Origin: Bacillota bacterium
Lineage (GTDB): Bacteria > Bacillota > Clostridia > Oscillospirales > Ruminococcaceae
DNA: 61,581 nucleotides
NCBI GenBank assembly: GCA_023415575.1
Contig: JAEZKF010000053.1
Location: 1 to 61,581 of the forward strand
Reading direction: 5' to 3'
Shown: positions 24,855 through 33,202 of the stretch, piece by piece
Position numbering within the stretch: position 1 is the first letter of the stretch
Layout: each line of letters opens with the position of its first letter
Made by a program: the position numbers and the translations under genes
Notes under the pieces: model-generated
What the model saw: only the letters and a program-made list of their open reading frames with translations
Told to the model about the DNA's origin: nothing
Databases searched by the model: none

Positions 24855-25274
24855 TTACCCTCCTACCTTTACGGTTTTTTCGCAGATGCTATCCAGCACG
24901 AGATAACTGCCAAAATATCCGGTGTAGGGGATGCGGTGCTTAAGGCAGACCTTTAGTGTATGTGTTCCGGCAGTAAGCCCTCCGTCAGACAGAACTCGGA
25001 TGGTGGCGCGATCAAGAACAAACCAATATTCACGGAATAGCTCCTTAAGCTCGTGCACCAAAAACTCCTTGCCGTTGAGAATAAATACAACAGCCCTGCT
25101 ATCAACCGGCTTGTCATCCACGGCAATCTCCAATTTTTCAATACAGCTTAAAAAAGTTCCGCGATAGGATGGGTAACGGAGCTTAAACTCATACCCAAGG
25201 TTTGTGCCGTTATGGGTATAGTTTTCTATGGTATCTCCATCAATCATAAATTTGCTGAATGCGTGAAAAGCCAT
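24855..25274 (-). CDS. DUF6379-like small protein, C-glycoside deglycosidase beta-subunit-like (copy 1)
   Basis: 139 aa, AGGAGG before ATG 25274. An all-beta-looking protein with the pattern LGYEFKLRYPSYRGTFLSCIEKLEIAVDDKPVD and, at the C-terminus, SICEKTVKV. The paralogue at 26441-26836 shares the YRG...CI..I...VD.KPVD core and the CEKT ending. In characterised C-glycoside deglycosidases this small subunit is needed for activity of the TIM-barrel subunit. Its stop overlaps the ribosome site of the alpha gene, indicating coupled synthesis of a complex. Confidence 0.75.
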   Translation of the reverse strand: MAFHAFSKFMIDGDTIENYTHNGTNLGYEFKLRYPSYRGTFLSCIEKLEIAVDDKPVDSRAVVFILNGKEFLVHELKELFREYWFVLDRATIRVLSDGGLTAGTHTLKVCLKHRIPYTGYFGSYLVLDSICEKTVKVGG

Positions 25275-25298
25275 TTACCTTCCTCCTTTTTATAACAA

Positions 25299-25346
25299 TG
25301 CCCTGCCAAATGGGTAAAATGAAAAGTGCGTTAATTTGGCAGGGCA
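25299..25346 (-). promoter_or_regulatory. Intra-operon stem-loop between the two alpha/beta pairs
   Basis: TGCCCTGCCAAAT (25299-25311) pairs perfectly over 13 bp with 25334-25346, loop 22 bases. No T run follows in the direction of transcription, so it probably stabilises or processes mRNA instead of ending it. Confidence 0.6.
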
Positions 25347-25367
25347 GATATGGTAGAGGGTTACGGT

Positions 25368-26429
25368 TTATTTTGCGTTTGCAAGGCATTTGCGCATCAG
25401 CACATGATGCTTTCTCACATACTCAATTTCATCAACCCAGCCTCCGTCGTTCATGCGGCGGTTGCCCTCAAACTCGGAGCAGATGTATCCCTTGTAGCCG
25501 CCACGCACGAGCGCGTCGAAGATCTTCTGATACTCGATGTTGTCAACCTCGCCATTTTCATCAATATCACAGAACTTGCCGTGAATATAGACTACCTTGG
25601 AGGCATACTTCTCAAGGTCCTCATAAGACGCAGGGTTCTTCTTCCATGCATAGGGGGTATTGATAAACAGGCGGTCAATCTCGTTTGGCTTTAAGCGCTC
25701 GATTTCTCCCATAATATCCGAAATTTCAAAGGGAACACCGGCACGGAAGGCCTCAATCTGCCTTGTGCGAATCAGGTTCAAAATCTCGGGGTTTGCACCC
25801 TTGCGCACATACATGCCGATATCAGCAGTACCGGCGCAATACTCATAGGAGCTGAAATCAACCTGCAGGCCGATGTTGGGAATACCCAGTCGCTCCGCTG
25901 CTTCCAGATAAGGCTCATGGCACGGGTCGGCAATATGGGTCGGTGCATGGCATTCAAGGCACATCATAATGCCGTACTCTTGTGCTACAGGTAACAGACG
26001 GGTGGCAATCTCTACATTGGTCAGGTGGTAATTGCCTCTTGCCTGCATCATGGGATATCCGCCATGCTCGTCGTGCATGAGACGAATGTTTTTAGCGCCC
26101 AGCTTTGCAGCTGTTTTTATGTACAGTACACCGCGCTCATACAGTTCGTCGTCACTAAGATTCTTGTTTTTCCACATACGGGTATCCGAGAAATGATCGA
26201 CGCATACAGGCTCTACACCGTAGCGCCTCATCATGCCGTTCCAGCGGTCCACAAAAGCATCCGAAATGTAGGGCCATTCGGGAATCATCGCCTCCGGGAA
26301 TACCTCAATTCCGGTTGCTCCGGCTCCGGCAGCGGCAGCAATGCATCCTTCCAGGTCATAGCGACCAAAATAATAGTTGTCCTGATAGCTGTAAAGGGAA
26401 ACCCCCAGCTTAATATTGCTGTTATTCAT
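25368..26429 (-). CDS. TIM-barrel protein, C-glycoside deglycosidase alpha-subunit-like (copy 2)
   Basis: 353 aa from ATG 26429, chosen because GGAGGGG is 3-9 bases upstream; an ATG overlapping the previous stop (26441) is the alternative. Same fold as copy 1 and the same N-terminal IKLGVSLYS. The putative metal residues are in CLECHAPTH, LQVDFSSY, YIHGKFCDID and CSEFEGNRR. It differs from copy 1 by an insertion of about 30 residues and by the sequence around the second metal motif, so the two probably handle different substrates or linkage positions. Coupled to its beta gene upstream. Confidence 0.78.
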   Translation of the reverse strand: MNNSNIKLGVSLYSYQDNYYFGRYDLEGCIAAAAGAGATGIEVFPEAMIPEWPYISDAFVDRWNGMMRRYGVEPVCVDHFSDTRMWKNKNLSDDELYERGVLYIKTAAKLGAKNIRLMHDEHGGYPMMQARGNYHLTNVEIATRLLPVAQEYGIMMCLECHAPTHIADPCHEPYLEAAERLGIPNIGLQVDFSSYEYCAGTADIGMYVRKGANPEILNLIRTRQIEAFRAGVPFEISDIMGEIERLKPNEIDRLFINTPYAWKKNPASYEDLEKYASKVVYIHGKFCDIDENGEVDNIEYQKIFDALVRGGYKGYICSEFEGNRRMNDGGWVDEIEYVRKHHVLMRKCLANAK

Positions 26430-26440
26430 ATGCCCCTCCA

Positions 26441-26836
26441 TTATGCAAACGTCAGTGTTTTTTCACATACTGCAACCATGGTAGGTGTGTAGGAGCGGCG
26501 GGTAGCAAGCTTCACCTTTACATTGTGCCGTCCCTGCTCAATTCCGCCTGGCTGCTTGATTACCACGCGCAGATACTCGCCAAACACCCAATAAAAATCG
26601 GTGGGGAAATCATCTTTTAAAATTTCCTCGTAGGGGTATTCTCTTCCTCTGTGCTGCAGATACATCGTTTTGGGGTCAACGGGTTTGCCGTCTACCTCAA
26701 GCGCAATTTCATCGATACAGCACAGCGGCAGACCTCTGTAATAATTGATTTTCAGATTTATCGCGTAGCCGACCTTTTTGCCGTCTTCCCAAACGCTCCG
26801 GCAATCATGCTCGGTTAAAACATGCTTATCGTACAT
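26441..26836 (-). CDS. DUF6379-like small protein, C-glycoside deglycosidase beta-subunit-like (copy 2)
   Basis: 131 aa from ATG 26836 (AGGATAGGA upstream). Pattern VGYAINLKINYYRGLPLCCIDEIALEVDGKPVDP and the ending AVCEKTLTF match copy 1 at key positions, though overall identity looks low. It stands directly after the oxidoreductase gene and before alpha copy 2. As with copy 1, the family link is by pattern only; an uncharacterised accessory role cannot be excluded. Confidence 0.75.
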   Translation of the reverse strand: MYDKHVLTEHDCRSVWEDGKKVGYAINLKINYYRGLPLCCIDEIALEVDGKPVDPKTMYLQHRGREYPYEEILKDDFPTDFYWVFGEYLRVVIKQPGGIEQGRHNVKVKLATRRSYTPTMVAVCEKTLTFA

Positions 26837-26882
26837 ACTGTTTTCCTATCCTTTCATAATATTGAGCCGTCATCTAAAAGCC

Positions 26883-27974
26883 TTAAAACTTAATCATTTC
26901 GCCTGTTTCGCCAGACTTGTAGATGGCCTCGAGCACCTCGGTCACGCAAAGTGCCTGCTCAGGGAGAACGACGGGGTCGGTATCGTTGAGGATGCAGTTA
27001 ATCCACTGACGAGCCTCACGGGTACCTGCGTCATCCAGCGGCATGGAGGGTCCGAGGATTATTTTGTCGTTGAAATTAACCGTTGCATTCACAAGACGTC
27101 CGCCATCGGCGTAGTTGATGTCGCAATTATAGAATCCGTCGTGCATGGTCATCTCGGCACCGCCGTTGGTTCCGCACAGCATGGTGCAAGCCTCGCGCGG
27201 CTCCTTAATGTTGAGCACCCACGCGGCCTGAAGGTTAATTGTCGCACCGTTCTTCATTTTAATAAAGCCAAAAGCGGAATCCTCAACCTCGTACTTCTTG
27301 GGATCCCACGGACCGCAGAGGTTACCCTCGAACTGGTCAGCCATCTTATAGAATACCGAACCGGTTACCGATTCAACCTCATAGTTGCCCATGTACCAGA
27401 GAGTCAGGTCAAGAGCGTGGGTTCCAAGGTCAATCAGCGGACCGCCGCCCTGCTTCTCTTTGTCCATGAACACACCCCAGGTAGGTACACAGCGTCTGCG
27501 CAGTGCAAAGGCTTGGCCGTAATAAATGTCGCCCAGACGGCCGTTGTCAACCATGTTGCGCAGGTAGAGGGAATCGTCTCTAAAGCGGTTTTGGTAGCCA
27601 ACAGTAAACTTCTTGCCGCTCTTTTTTGCAGCAGCTACCATTTTGCGCGCCTCTTCACCGGTGATAGCCATCGGCTTTTCGCAAAGAACATGCTTACCTG
27701 CTTCAAACGCAGCGCAGGCGATTTCGCAGTGTGTGGCATTGGGCGTGCAGATATGCACAACATCAATGCTCTTATCCTCCAGCACGCGTCTGTAGTCATC
27801 GGTCACATAGGCATCCTTATCGCCGTAGGTGTTTTTCGCAGCCTCGGCACGCTCGGTCAGAATGTCACAAAAGGCGACCAGTTGTACAGTGGGTTTGAGT
27901 CTGGCAAGGGAGGGAAGGTGCTTTCCGTTCGCAATAAAGCCACAGCCAATAATTCCGATTCTTAAAGTCTCCAT
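26883..27974 (-). CDS. Gfo/Idh/MocA oxidoreductase, candidate C-glycoside 3-oxidase
   Basis: 363 aa from ATG 27974, 5 bases after AAGGAGCG. The Rossmann motif is GIIGCGFIANG, the cofactor-proximal lysine is in CEKPMA, and the substrate-domain motif is GGGPLIDLGTHALDLTLWYMG. Members such as DgpA oxidise the C3 hydroxyl of a sugar with NAD+, which is the step needed before C-C cleavage by the deglycosidase. First gene of the operon with both alpha/beta pairs, directly supporting that assignment. Other polyol or sugar substrates are possible. Confidence 0.85.
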   Translation of the reverse strand: METLRIGIIGCGFIANGKHLPSLARLKPTVQLVAFCDILTERAEAAKNTYGDKDAYVTDDYRRVLEDKSIDVVHICTPNATHCEIACAAFEAGKHVLCEKPMAITGEEARKMVAAAKKSGKKFTVGYQNRFRDDSLYLRNMVDNGRLGDIYYGQAFALRRRCVPTWGVFMDKEKQGGGPLIDLGTHALDLTLWYMGNYEVESVTGSVFYKMADQFEGNLCGPWDPKKYEVEDSAFGFIKMKNGATINLQAAWVLNIKEPREACTMLCGTNGGAEMTMHDGFYNCDINYADGGRLVNATVNFNDKIILGPSMPLDDAGTREARQWINCILNDTDPVVLPEQALCVTEVLEAIYKSGETGEMIKF

Positions 27975-27998
27975 AAGTCGCTCCTTCTTTACATTATT

Positions 27999-28035
27999 TT
28001 TTGCTTCGCCTTGCAAAGAGAAGCACGAAGCAAAA
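27999..28035 (-). promoter_or_regulatory. Leader stem-loop of the deglycosidase operon
   Basis: TTTTGCTTCG (27999-28008) pairs perfectly with CGAAGCAAAA (28026-28035) inside the roughly 77-base 5' leader. It ends about 25 bases before the start codon and has no T run; it could be a second operator or an mRNA 5' stabiliser. Confidence 0.5.
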
Positions 28036-28057
28036 TGTAATTGATTTCATTAACTTC

Positions 28058-28086
28058 ATAATATCATCAGCAATTTTTATTGTCAA
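28058..28086 (-). promoter_or_regulatory. Promoter of the deglycosidase operon
   Basis: On the minus strand TTGACA (28086-28081), 17 bases, TATTAT (28063-28058): near consensus. Confidence 0.85.
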
Positions 28087-28101
28087 TAAAATTTTCATAA
28101 T

Positions 28102-28114
28102 ATTTTCTGAAAAT
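28102..28114. promoter_or_regulatory. Putative LacI-family operator in the divergent promoter region
   Basis: ATTTTCTGAAAAT is a perfect 13-bp palindrome between the two divergent promoters. The same 13 bp recurs at 36420-36432. Additional TTTTCAT half-sites flank it (28092 and 28133). Confidence 0.55.
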
Positions 28115-28146
28115 ATAAAGCGCATTGTTGAATTTTCATGTTGGTG

Positions 28147-28176
28147 TTGACAATATGAATTGCGGCATATTAAGAT
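28147..28176 (+). promoter_or_regulatory. Promoter of the first lacI-type gene
   Basis: TTGACA (28147-28152), 18 bases, TAAGAT (28171-28176). Confidence 0.7.
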
Positions 28177-28211
28177 ACAAGATAAGTACTGCACGAGAGG
28201 GGGAGCGAGCA

Positions 28212-29201
28212 ATGGCAACAATTCATGACGTTGCAAAACAAGCGGGAGTATCACCTGCAACCGTTTCCAGAGTTCTGAATAACGGTGAAATTGTATCAGA
28301 AGAGACACGAAACAGGGTGAATCAAGCAATAGAAAACCTGGGCTATATTCCAAATCACTTCAGTCAAAATTTGCGAAAACAAGAGAGCAAAATGCTGCTT
28401 GTTATCATTCCTGATTTCAAGAACCCCTATATCGCAGCGGTGCTTAAGGGGATGGACGAAGCGGCAACAAGTCTTGGATATCAGCTTCTGGTCACCCCGA
28501 CCTACATGAAGGTAGACCGGGAGCGGAAGATACTAAAGCTGCTGAGCAACAAACGCGTTGATGGGGTTATTTTTGCGGCTCCGGTCATCGACCAAGAAGA
28601 AATGCAACGCCTTTCTAAAAATCATCCCGCCGTTCAGTGCTGTGAGTATATCCCCGGCTTAAAGGTCTCACATGTATCCATTAACAACTTCAGTGCCGTT
28701 TATCAGGTTATGAGTTACTTTATAAACAAGGGCCACAAGCGGATTGCACTATTGAGTGTAGAAAACAAGAATGTCTCTACACTAGAGCGCGAAGCCGCAT
28801 ATTTCAAGGCTTTGGAGGACTTCGGGCTAGAGGTGGACAACTATCTTGTGCGGCGCGGCGATGATTACACCTTCGAAAACGGCATTGCCCTGACACAGGA
28901 ATTACTGATTACAAGCAATCCGCCGACCGCTGTCATAGGGCTCTCCGACAGTCTGGCTTGCGGATGCATGCGCGCCCTATCAGAGGCCGGTATTTCAGTG
29001 CCGGATCAGGTGGAAATCATGGGGTTTGACAATATATATATTGCGGATATGGTTAACCCCCCGCTCTCAACAGTGGCCCAGCCCATGCAGGCAATTGGGA
29101 AAACCGCCGTTAACATCCTTGTTTCGCAAATTCTGGGGAAAAACGATTTTCAGGAGGTCTTTTTGGACCACGAAATCATCTTACGAAAGACAACAAAGTA
29201 G
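28212..29201 (+). CDS. LacI family transcriptional regulator (1)
   Basis: 329 aa from ATG 28212 with AGAGGGGGAG upstream. The helix-turn-helix is TIHDVAKQAGVSPATVSRVLNN, followed by the hinge region and a ribose-binding-protein-like effector domain (LLVIIPDFKNPYIAAVLKGMDEA, HKRIALLS, VEIMGFDNIYIADMVNPPLSTVAQP). It is divergent from the deglycosidase operon and immediately precedes the ABC importer, so it most likely represses both until a glycoside or derived sugar binds. Shared operators nearby support this. Confidence 0.93.
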   Translation: MATIHDVAKQAGVSPATVSRVLNNGEIVSEETRNRVNQAIENLGYIPNHFSQNLRKQESKMLLVIIPDFKNPYIAAVLKGMDEAATSLGYQLLVTPTYMKVDRERKILKLLSNKRVDGVIFAAPVIDQEEMQRLSKNHPAVQCCEYIPGLKVSHVSINNFSAVYQVMSYFINKGHKRIALLSVENKNVSTLEREAAYFKALEDFGLEVDNYLVRRGDDYTFENGIALTQELLITSNPPTAVIGLSDSLACGCMRALSEAGISVPDQVEIMGFDNIYIADMVNPPLSTVAQPMQAIGKTAVNILVSQILGKNDFQEVFLDHEIILRKTTK

Positions 29202-29220
29202 CATAAAGCAGCATATTATA

Positions 29221-29252
29221 CAACCAAGCAAATGCTTGGTTGATTTTTTTTG
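29221..29252 (+). terminator. Terminator of the first lacI-type gene
   Basis: CAACCAAGCA / TGCTTGGTTG, 10-bp perfect stem, followed by ATTTTTTTT. Confidence 0.9.
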
Positions 29253-29332
29253 AGTATTTGATATAATTTTATAGGTGCAATTTGTCGGGTGTAATCAATT
29301 TCATGAATTTGCAGAAAATTATGAAAATAATA

Positions 29333-29361
29333 TTGACAATTTTCACTGCACATGCTAATTT
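29333..29361 (+). promoter_or_regulatory. Promoter of the ABC importer operon
   Basis: TTGACA, 17 bases, TAATTT. Upstream, ATTTGCAGAAAAT (29307-29319) is a two-mismatch version of the 13-bp palindrome found in the divergent region. Confidence 0.65.
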
Positions 29362-29377
29362 GTAAATGAACCACGAA

Positions 29378-29398
29378 TTTTCATGGTTACCGTGAAAA
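29378..29398 (+). promoter_or_regulatory. Putative LacI-type operator downstream of the importer promoter
   Basis: A 21-bp dyad, TTTTCA-TGGTTACCG-TGAAAA, with only two mismatched pairs, lying about +11 to +31, a position suited to roadblock repression. The half-site TTTTCA is shared with the other promoters of the locus. Confidence 0.6.
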
Positions 29399-29434
29399 AA
29401 ACTCACCAAAATCACCTAACAGGAGGAAAACACA

Positions 29435-30601
29435 GTGAAAAGACTTCTATCCATTGCACTTGCGTTGATTATGCTGTTCTCTATTGCCGGATGCAGCCAA
29501 GGTTCAACCCCGACACCAAGCACGAATGATTCCAGTGTTGGTTCTACTCCTGCATCTTCCGACGACAGCGCCACTCCCGTAGCCATGGGCGGACGCACCA
29601 TTGGTTTAAACTATTTTGGTTCTGGTTCTTATGTTTTAGGTGTTCTTCGCAATAACTCCGAGGTTGTTATTAAGGCCTGCGGCGACGAGCCCCTTGCTCT
29701 GGATAACAACTTTAACCTCGAGCAGATTATTACTGACGTTGAGTCCATGCTGCAGAGCGGCGTTGACGGCATCATCTTCTGGAGCCCCATCCAGTCTCAG
29801 ATGCTGAAGGTTGCTGAGATGTGCAAGGACGCTAAGGTTCCCTTTGTTTTCAACGACAAGGTTCCAACCGATCCCGAAATCCTTGCGCAGCTTGCCACCA
29901 ACCCCTACTACGCTGGCGCTATTGCACCCGATAACATCTCCTACGGAAAGGCTGCTGCCGAGTACGCAATCGAGCAGGGTTGGAAAACCTGCATTATCTC
30001 CGGTCCTGAGGTTGGCGACGCAACTGACCAGCCCCGTATTGACCAGTTCACCGAGATGTTCACCGCTGCGGGCGGCCAGATTCTGACCACACTCTATCAG
30101 AGCAGCACCGAGGCAAAGGCTAAGCTAGAGGACGCTCTTGTTACATACGGTGAAGTTGACTTTATCTACGGCTCCGGCTCCGACTTCGGCATTGCAGCCG
30201 TTCAGGCACTCAAGAGCCATCCCGAGTGGAAGACTAAGGTTATCACCGGCGGTCTTGACGAGTCTGTTATCGATATGCTCAGTGATGAAAGCAGCCCGAT
30301 GGCAATGACCGTTGGCGACTACTGGGTTTGCGGACAGTTTGCTGCTATGATTCTTGAAAACTACCTCAACGGCACTCCTTTGAAGGATGCTGACGGCAAG
30401 CCCTTCTATTTCGCCGAGGTACCCCCGTTCTTCGTTTCTGCCGATAAGGTACAGCAGTTTAAGGATACCTTCATTAAGCAAAACTGCTACAGCAACGAGG
30501 AAATCAAGGCGCTCTCCAGCACCACATATGATAAGTTCTTAGAGGCAGTTCTTTCCTTCTCCTTCTCTGAGCGCGCCAAGGCTAGAGGCGTTGATTTCTA
30601 A
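29435..30601 (+). CDS. Sugar ABC transporter substrate-binding lipoprotein
   Basis: 388 aa from a GTG start at 29435 with AGGAGG upstream. Lipoprotein signal: KRLLSIALALIMLFSIAGC with lipobox IAGC, followed by a Ser/Thr/Pro linker to about residue 50. The mature part has the periplasmic-binding-protein fold of the ribose/galactose class (DVESMLQSGVDGIIFWSP, VPFVFNDKVP, ISYGKAAAEYAIEQGW, YGSGSDFGIAAVQAL). It captures a sugar-type ligand outside the cell for the permeases encoded next. Placement beside the deglycosidase operon suggests a glycoside ligand. A stem-loop follows the gene. Confidence 0.92.
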   Translation: MKRLLSIALALIMLFSIAGCSQGSTPTPSTNDSSVGSTPASSDDSATPVAMGGRTIGLNYFGSGSYVLGVLRNNSEVVIKACGDEPLALDNNFNLEQIITDVESMLQSGVDGIIFWSPIQSQMLKVAEMCKDAKVPFVFNDKVPTDPEILAQLATNPYYAGAIAPDNISYGKAAAEYAIEQGWKTCIISGPEVGDATDQPRIDQFTEMFTAAGGQILTTLYQSSTEAKAKLEDALVTYGEVDFIYGSGSDFGIAAVQALKSHPEWKTKVITGGLDESVIDMLSDESSPMAMTVGDYWVCGQFAAMILENYLNGTPLKDADGKPFYFAEVPPFFVSADKVQQFKDTFIKQNCYSNEEIKALSSTTYDKFLEAVLSFSFSERAKARGVDF

Positions 30602-30643
30602 TCAAATCAGGGTTTGAAAACGCCCTAACCGGATTAACATGAT

Positions 30644-30677
30644 ATCGGGATACTGTCCGCCTGGGCGGTATCCCGAT
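30644..30677 (+). promoter_or_regulatory. Stem-loop between binding-protein and permease genes
   Basis: ATCGGGATAC (30644-30653) pairs perfectly with 30668-30677, with an inner CCGCC/GGCGG. No T run. Such stems commonly protect the 3' end of an abundant binding-protein message. Confidence 0.65.
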
Positions 30678-30701
30678 GGTTGTAATAAGGGGGATATTCA
30701 A

Positions 30702-31694
30702 GTGCTTTCAGTTTCTTCTGCCACTGCTTCCAGGCCAAAAATGAAAAAGAAGACCTTCGGTTTGATTGTTTTCTTTGTTGGGCTTGCATTGGTTTATTTA
30801 CTAGTCAACATAGCGTTGGATGGGCGTTTTTTATCCGCGCTTAACCTTAGAACAATTTGTGCACATGCTGTTTTCCCGGCGATATTGGCGATGGGTATGA
30901 GCTTTATATTCTCTGCCGGCATCATTGACCTTTCCATCGGCTCAAAGGTGCTGCTTTCCGCCAATGTCGGCATGATTCTCGCTTATAATTTTAAATTGGG
31001 CTACTTAGGACTGTTTGGCGGCACAATTATAACCTGCATTATTCTGCAGCTTATCAGCTCATGGCTGATTTTGTCGCTTCAGCTTCCCTCGTGGGTTGCA
31101 GGCCTTGGCGCCGCATTGGTTTTTGAGTCAATACTTGCGGAGTATTCCACCAATCGAATTCAAAACAGTCAGACATCAGTTATAAACATCACAGACGATC
31201 TTCGCCTATTCGGCACCATGCCAACCATGTTTATTACCATGTTAGTCTGCTTCGTTATTGTTTTTATTCTTTTTAACTACACTAAAATCGGTATTAACAT
31301 TCGTGCGATTGGAAGCAACGCGGACGTTGCACAGGCTATGGGTGTAGACCGCAAAAAGACGATTATTTTAGGTGCTGTTGTCGGCGCCATCTTTGTGGGA
31401 ATAGCATCTGTGGTACAGGTTAGCTATGCAACCAAGCTTGAGGCTACCACAGGACTTTCCAGCTTATCACAGACCTTCAATGCGCTTGCCTGTCTGCTGC
31501 TTTCGCAGTCAATCAGCCGAATTCTCAATAATATCATAGGTATCCTTGTCAGCTCGTTTGTGCTGATGTCGGTATTCAACGCGCTGACCATGTTCGGCGT
31601 ACCCTCCGGAACCTATCAGTCCATCGCGCTCGGCGCAATCATTATCCTGTGCGGTATCCTTGCCAACATCGGATATAAAGGGGTGGTGAAGTAA
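30702..31694 (+). CDS. ABC transporter permease, ribose type (1)
   Basis: 330 aa from a GTG start at 30702, with AAGGGGG upstream; longer in-frame starts cross the stem-loop. About eight to ten membrane segments and the BPD_transp_2 patterns GMSFIFSAGIIDLSIGS, NYTKIGINIRAIGSNADVAQAMGVD and ATTGLSSL. It forms the membrane channel with the second permease encoded downstream. Its stop overlaps the ATPase start (TAATG). Confidence 0.92.
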   Translation: MLSVSSATASRPKMKKKTFGLIVFFVGLALVYLLVNIALDGRFLSALNLRTICAHAVFPAILAMGMSFIFSAGIIDLSIGSKVLLSANVGMILAYNFKLGYLGLFGGTIITCIILQLISSWLILSLQLPSWVAGLGAALVFESILAEYSTNRIQNSQTSVINITDDLRLFGTMPTMFITMLVCFVIVFILFNYTKIGINIRAIGSNADVAQAMGVDRKKTIILGAVVGAIFVGIASVVQVSYATKLEATTGLSSLSQTFNALACLLLSQSISRILNNIIGILVSSFVLMSVFNALTMFGVPSGTYQSIALGAIIILCGILANIGYKGVVK

Positions 31695-33202
31695 TGTCTG
31701 AAAACGTAATTTTGAAGGTAGAAGGCATAAACAAATACTTTGGCCCCACCCATGCAAACCGTGACATTACACTGGAATTCTCCCTTGGCAAAATCTACGG
31801 TATTGTAGGAGAGAACGGCTCAGGCAAATCAACCCTGTCCTCCATTATCTGCGGTATTCAAAAGCCGGATAGCGGCACCATGACGCTAAACGGGGAGCCC
31901 TATGCTCCCAAAAGCCCGCTCGAGGCAAATGAACGCAAGATAGCAATGGTCGTTCAGGAGCTTGGCGTTTTGTCGCGGCTTACCGTTCCCTTTAACATCT
32001 TTATGGGCAAGGAAAAGCAGTTCTCAACCTTCGGCATTATCAACACGGCAAAGATGCGCAAGGCCGCGAAGGAAGATCTAAAAAAGCTGGGGCTTGATGT
32101 TGTAGATGTCGACGCATACGCCGAGGAGCTTTCAATCGAGCACCGAAAGATGGTTGAGCTGACCAGAGCATTAACATCCGACCCGCAGGTGCTGATTCTT
32201 GATGAAATCACACAGGCTTTGTCACGCGACAACCGCGATATCGTACATAAGATTATGAGAGATTTTGCCGCCCAGGGCAAAACCGTTATCCTGATCACCC
32301 ACGATATTGAAGAGATTGTAGAGCTTGCTGATGACATTGTCGTAATGCGCGACGGTCAGTATGTCGGCACCGTCAAGGCCAAGGAAACAACGCCCGATAT
32401 CGTAAAGAGCATGATGATCGGTCGTGATCTGGACGACAACTATTACCGCAATGACCAGCAGGACAGCAGAGGCGAAGAGGTTCTGTTGTCTGTTAAGAAC
32501 CTGCAGGTTCCGGGCGTTATCAATGATGTTTCCTTTGACCTGTACAGCGGAGAGATTCTTGCTGTGTGCGGCCTGAGCGATGCGGGTATTCACGACTTAG
32601 GAGAAGCAATCTACCGTATTGGGGATAAGTCTTACGGAGAGGTAATCGCTCCGCAGGCAAAACAGCCAAATATCAAAAAGCCGGGCGATGTTATTCGCGC
32701 GGGAGGAGCATATCTTTCCAAGGATCGCGATGTATCCGGACTTATGCTTCATGCGAGTATTAGGGATAACATCTGTGTTCCATCTCTACAGGACCTTGCC
32801 GCTGCGGTAGGTTATATCAGCCCCCGTAAGGTTAAGAAAATAGCTAAGAACGCCTCTGATAGCTTTGAAATTAAGAGCCGGGGAATCCATCAGATTGTGT
32901 CGGGCCTGAGCGGCGGAAATAAGCAAAAGGTTAATCTCAGCCGCTGGCTGACGCGTGACTTACGCTTTATTATCTTGGACTGCCCCACCCGAGGTGTTGA
33001 CATCGGTGTTAAAGCCTACATCTACGGCGTGATTGCTAAGGCAAAAGAAAAGGGGCTCGGTGTTATCCTCATTTCGGACGAGCTGCCCGAAGCCATTGGT
33101 ATGGCAGACCGGATTATGGTCATGAAGGACGGCGGCATTGCCAAAATCCTGCACAGAAGCGAAGGCTTTACCGAAGAAGCAATTATTGAGGTGATGATCT
33201 GA
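31694..33202 (+). CDS. Sugar ABC transporter ATP-binding protein, double domain (RbsA/XylG type)
   Basis: 502 aa. N-terminal ATPase: Walker A GENGSGKST, Walker B LILDEIT, switch His in LITHD. C-terminal ATPase: no proper Walker A (CGLSDAGIHDLGEAI), but a clear signature LSGGNKQKVNLSRWL and ILDCPTRGVDIG. One catalytic and one degenerate site is the usual arrangement for RbsA-like proteins. The N-terminal signature is altered (LSIEHRKMVEL). It powers import through both neighbouring permeases. The start overlaps permease 1 and the stop overlaps permease 2. Confidence 0.95.
   Translation: MSENVILKVEGINKYFGPTHANRDITLEFSLGKIYGIVGENGSGKSTLSSIICGIQKPDSGTMTLNGEPYAPKSPLEANERKIAMVVQELGVLSRLTVPFNIFMGKEKQFSTFGIINTAKMRKAAKEDLKKLGLDVVDVDAYAEELSIEHRKMVELTRALTSDPQVLILDEITQALSRDNRDIVHKIMRDFAAQGKTVILITHDIEEIVELADDIVVMRDGQYVGTVKAKETTPDIVKSMMIGRDLDDNYYRNDQQDSRGEEVLLSVKNLQVPGVINDVSFDLYSGEILAVCGLSDAGIHDLGEAIYRIGDKSYGEVIAPQAKQPNIKKPGDVIRAGGAYLSKDRDVSGLMLHASIRDNICVPSLQDLAAAVGYISPRKVKKIAKNASDSFEIKSRGIHQIVSGLSGGNKQKVNLSRWLTRDLRFIILDCPTRGVDIGVKAYIYGVIAKAKEKGLGVILISDELPEAIGMADRIMVMKDGGIAKILHRSEGFTEEAIIEVMI

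Noticed and set aside
26778..27965. 395-codon plus-strand ORF
   Set aside because: It lies wholly antisense to the oxidoreductase gene, lacks a ribosome site and has no recognisable domain.
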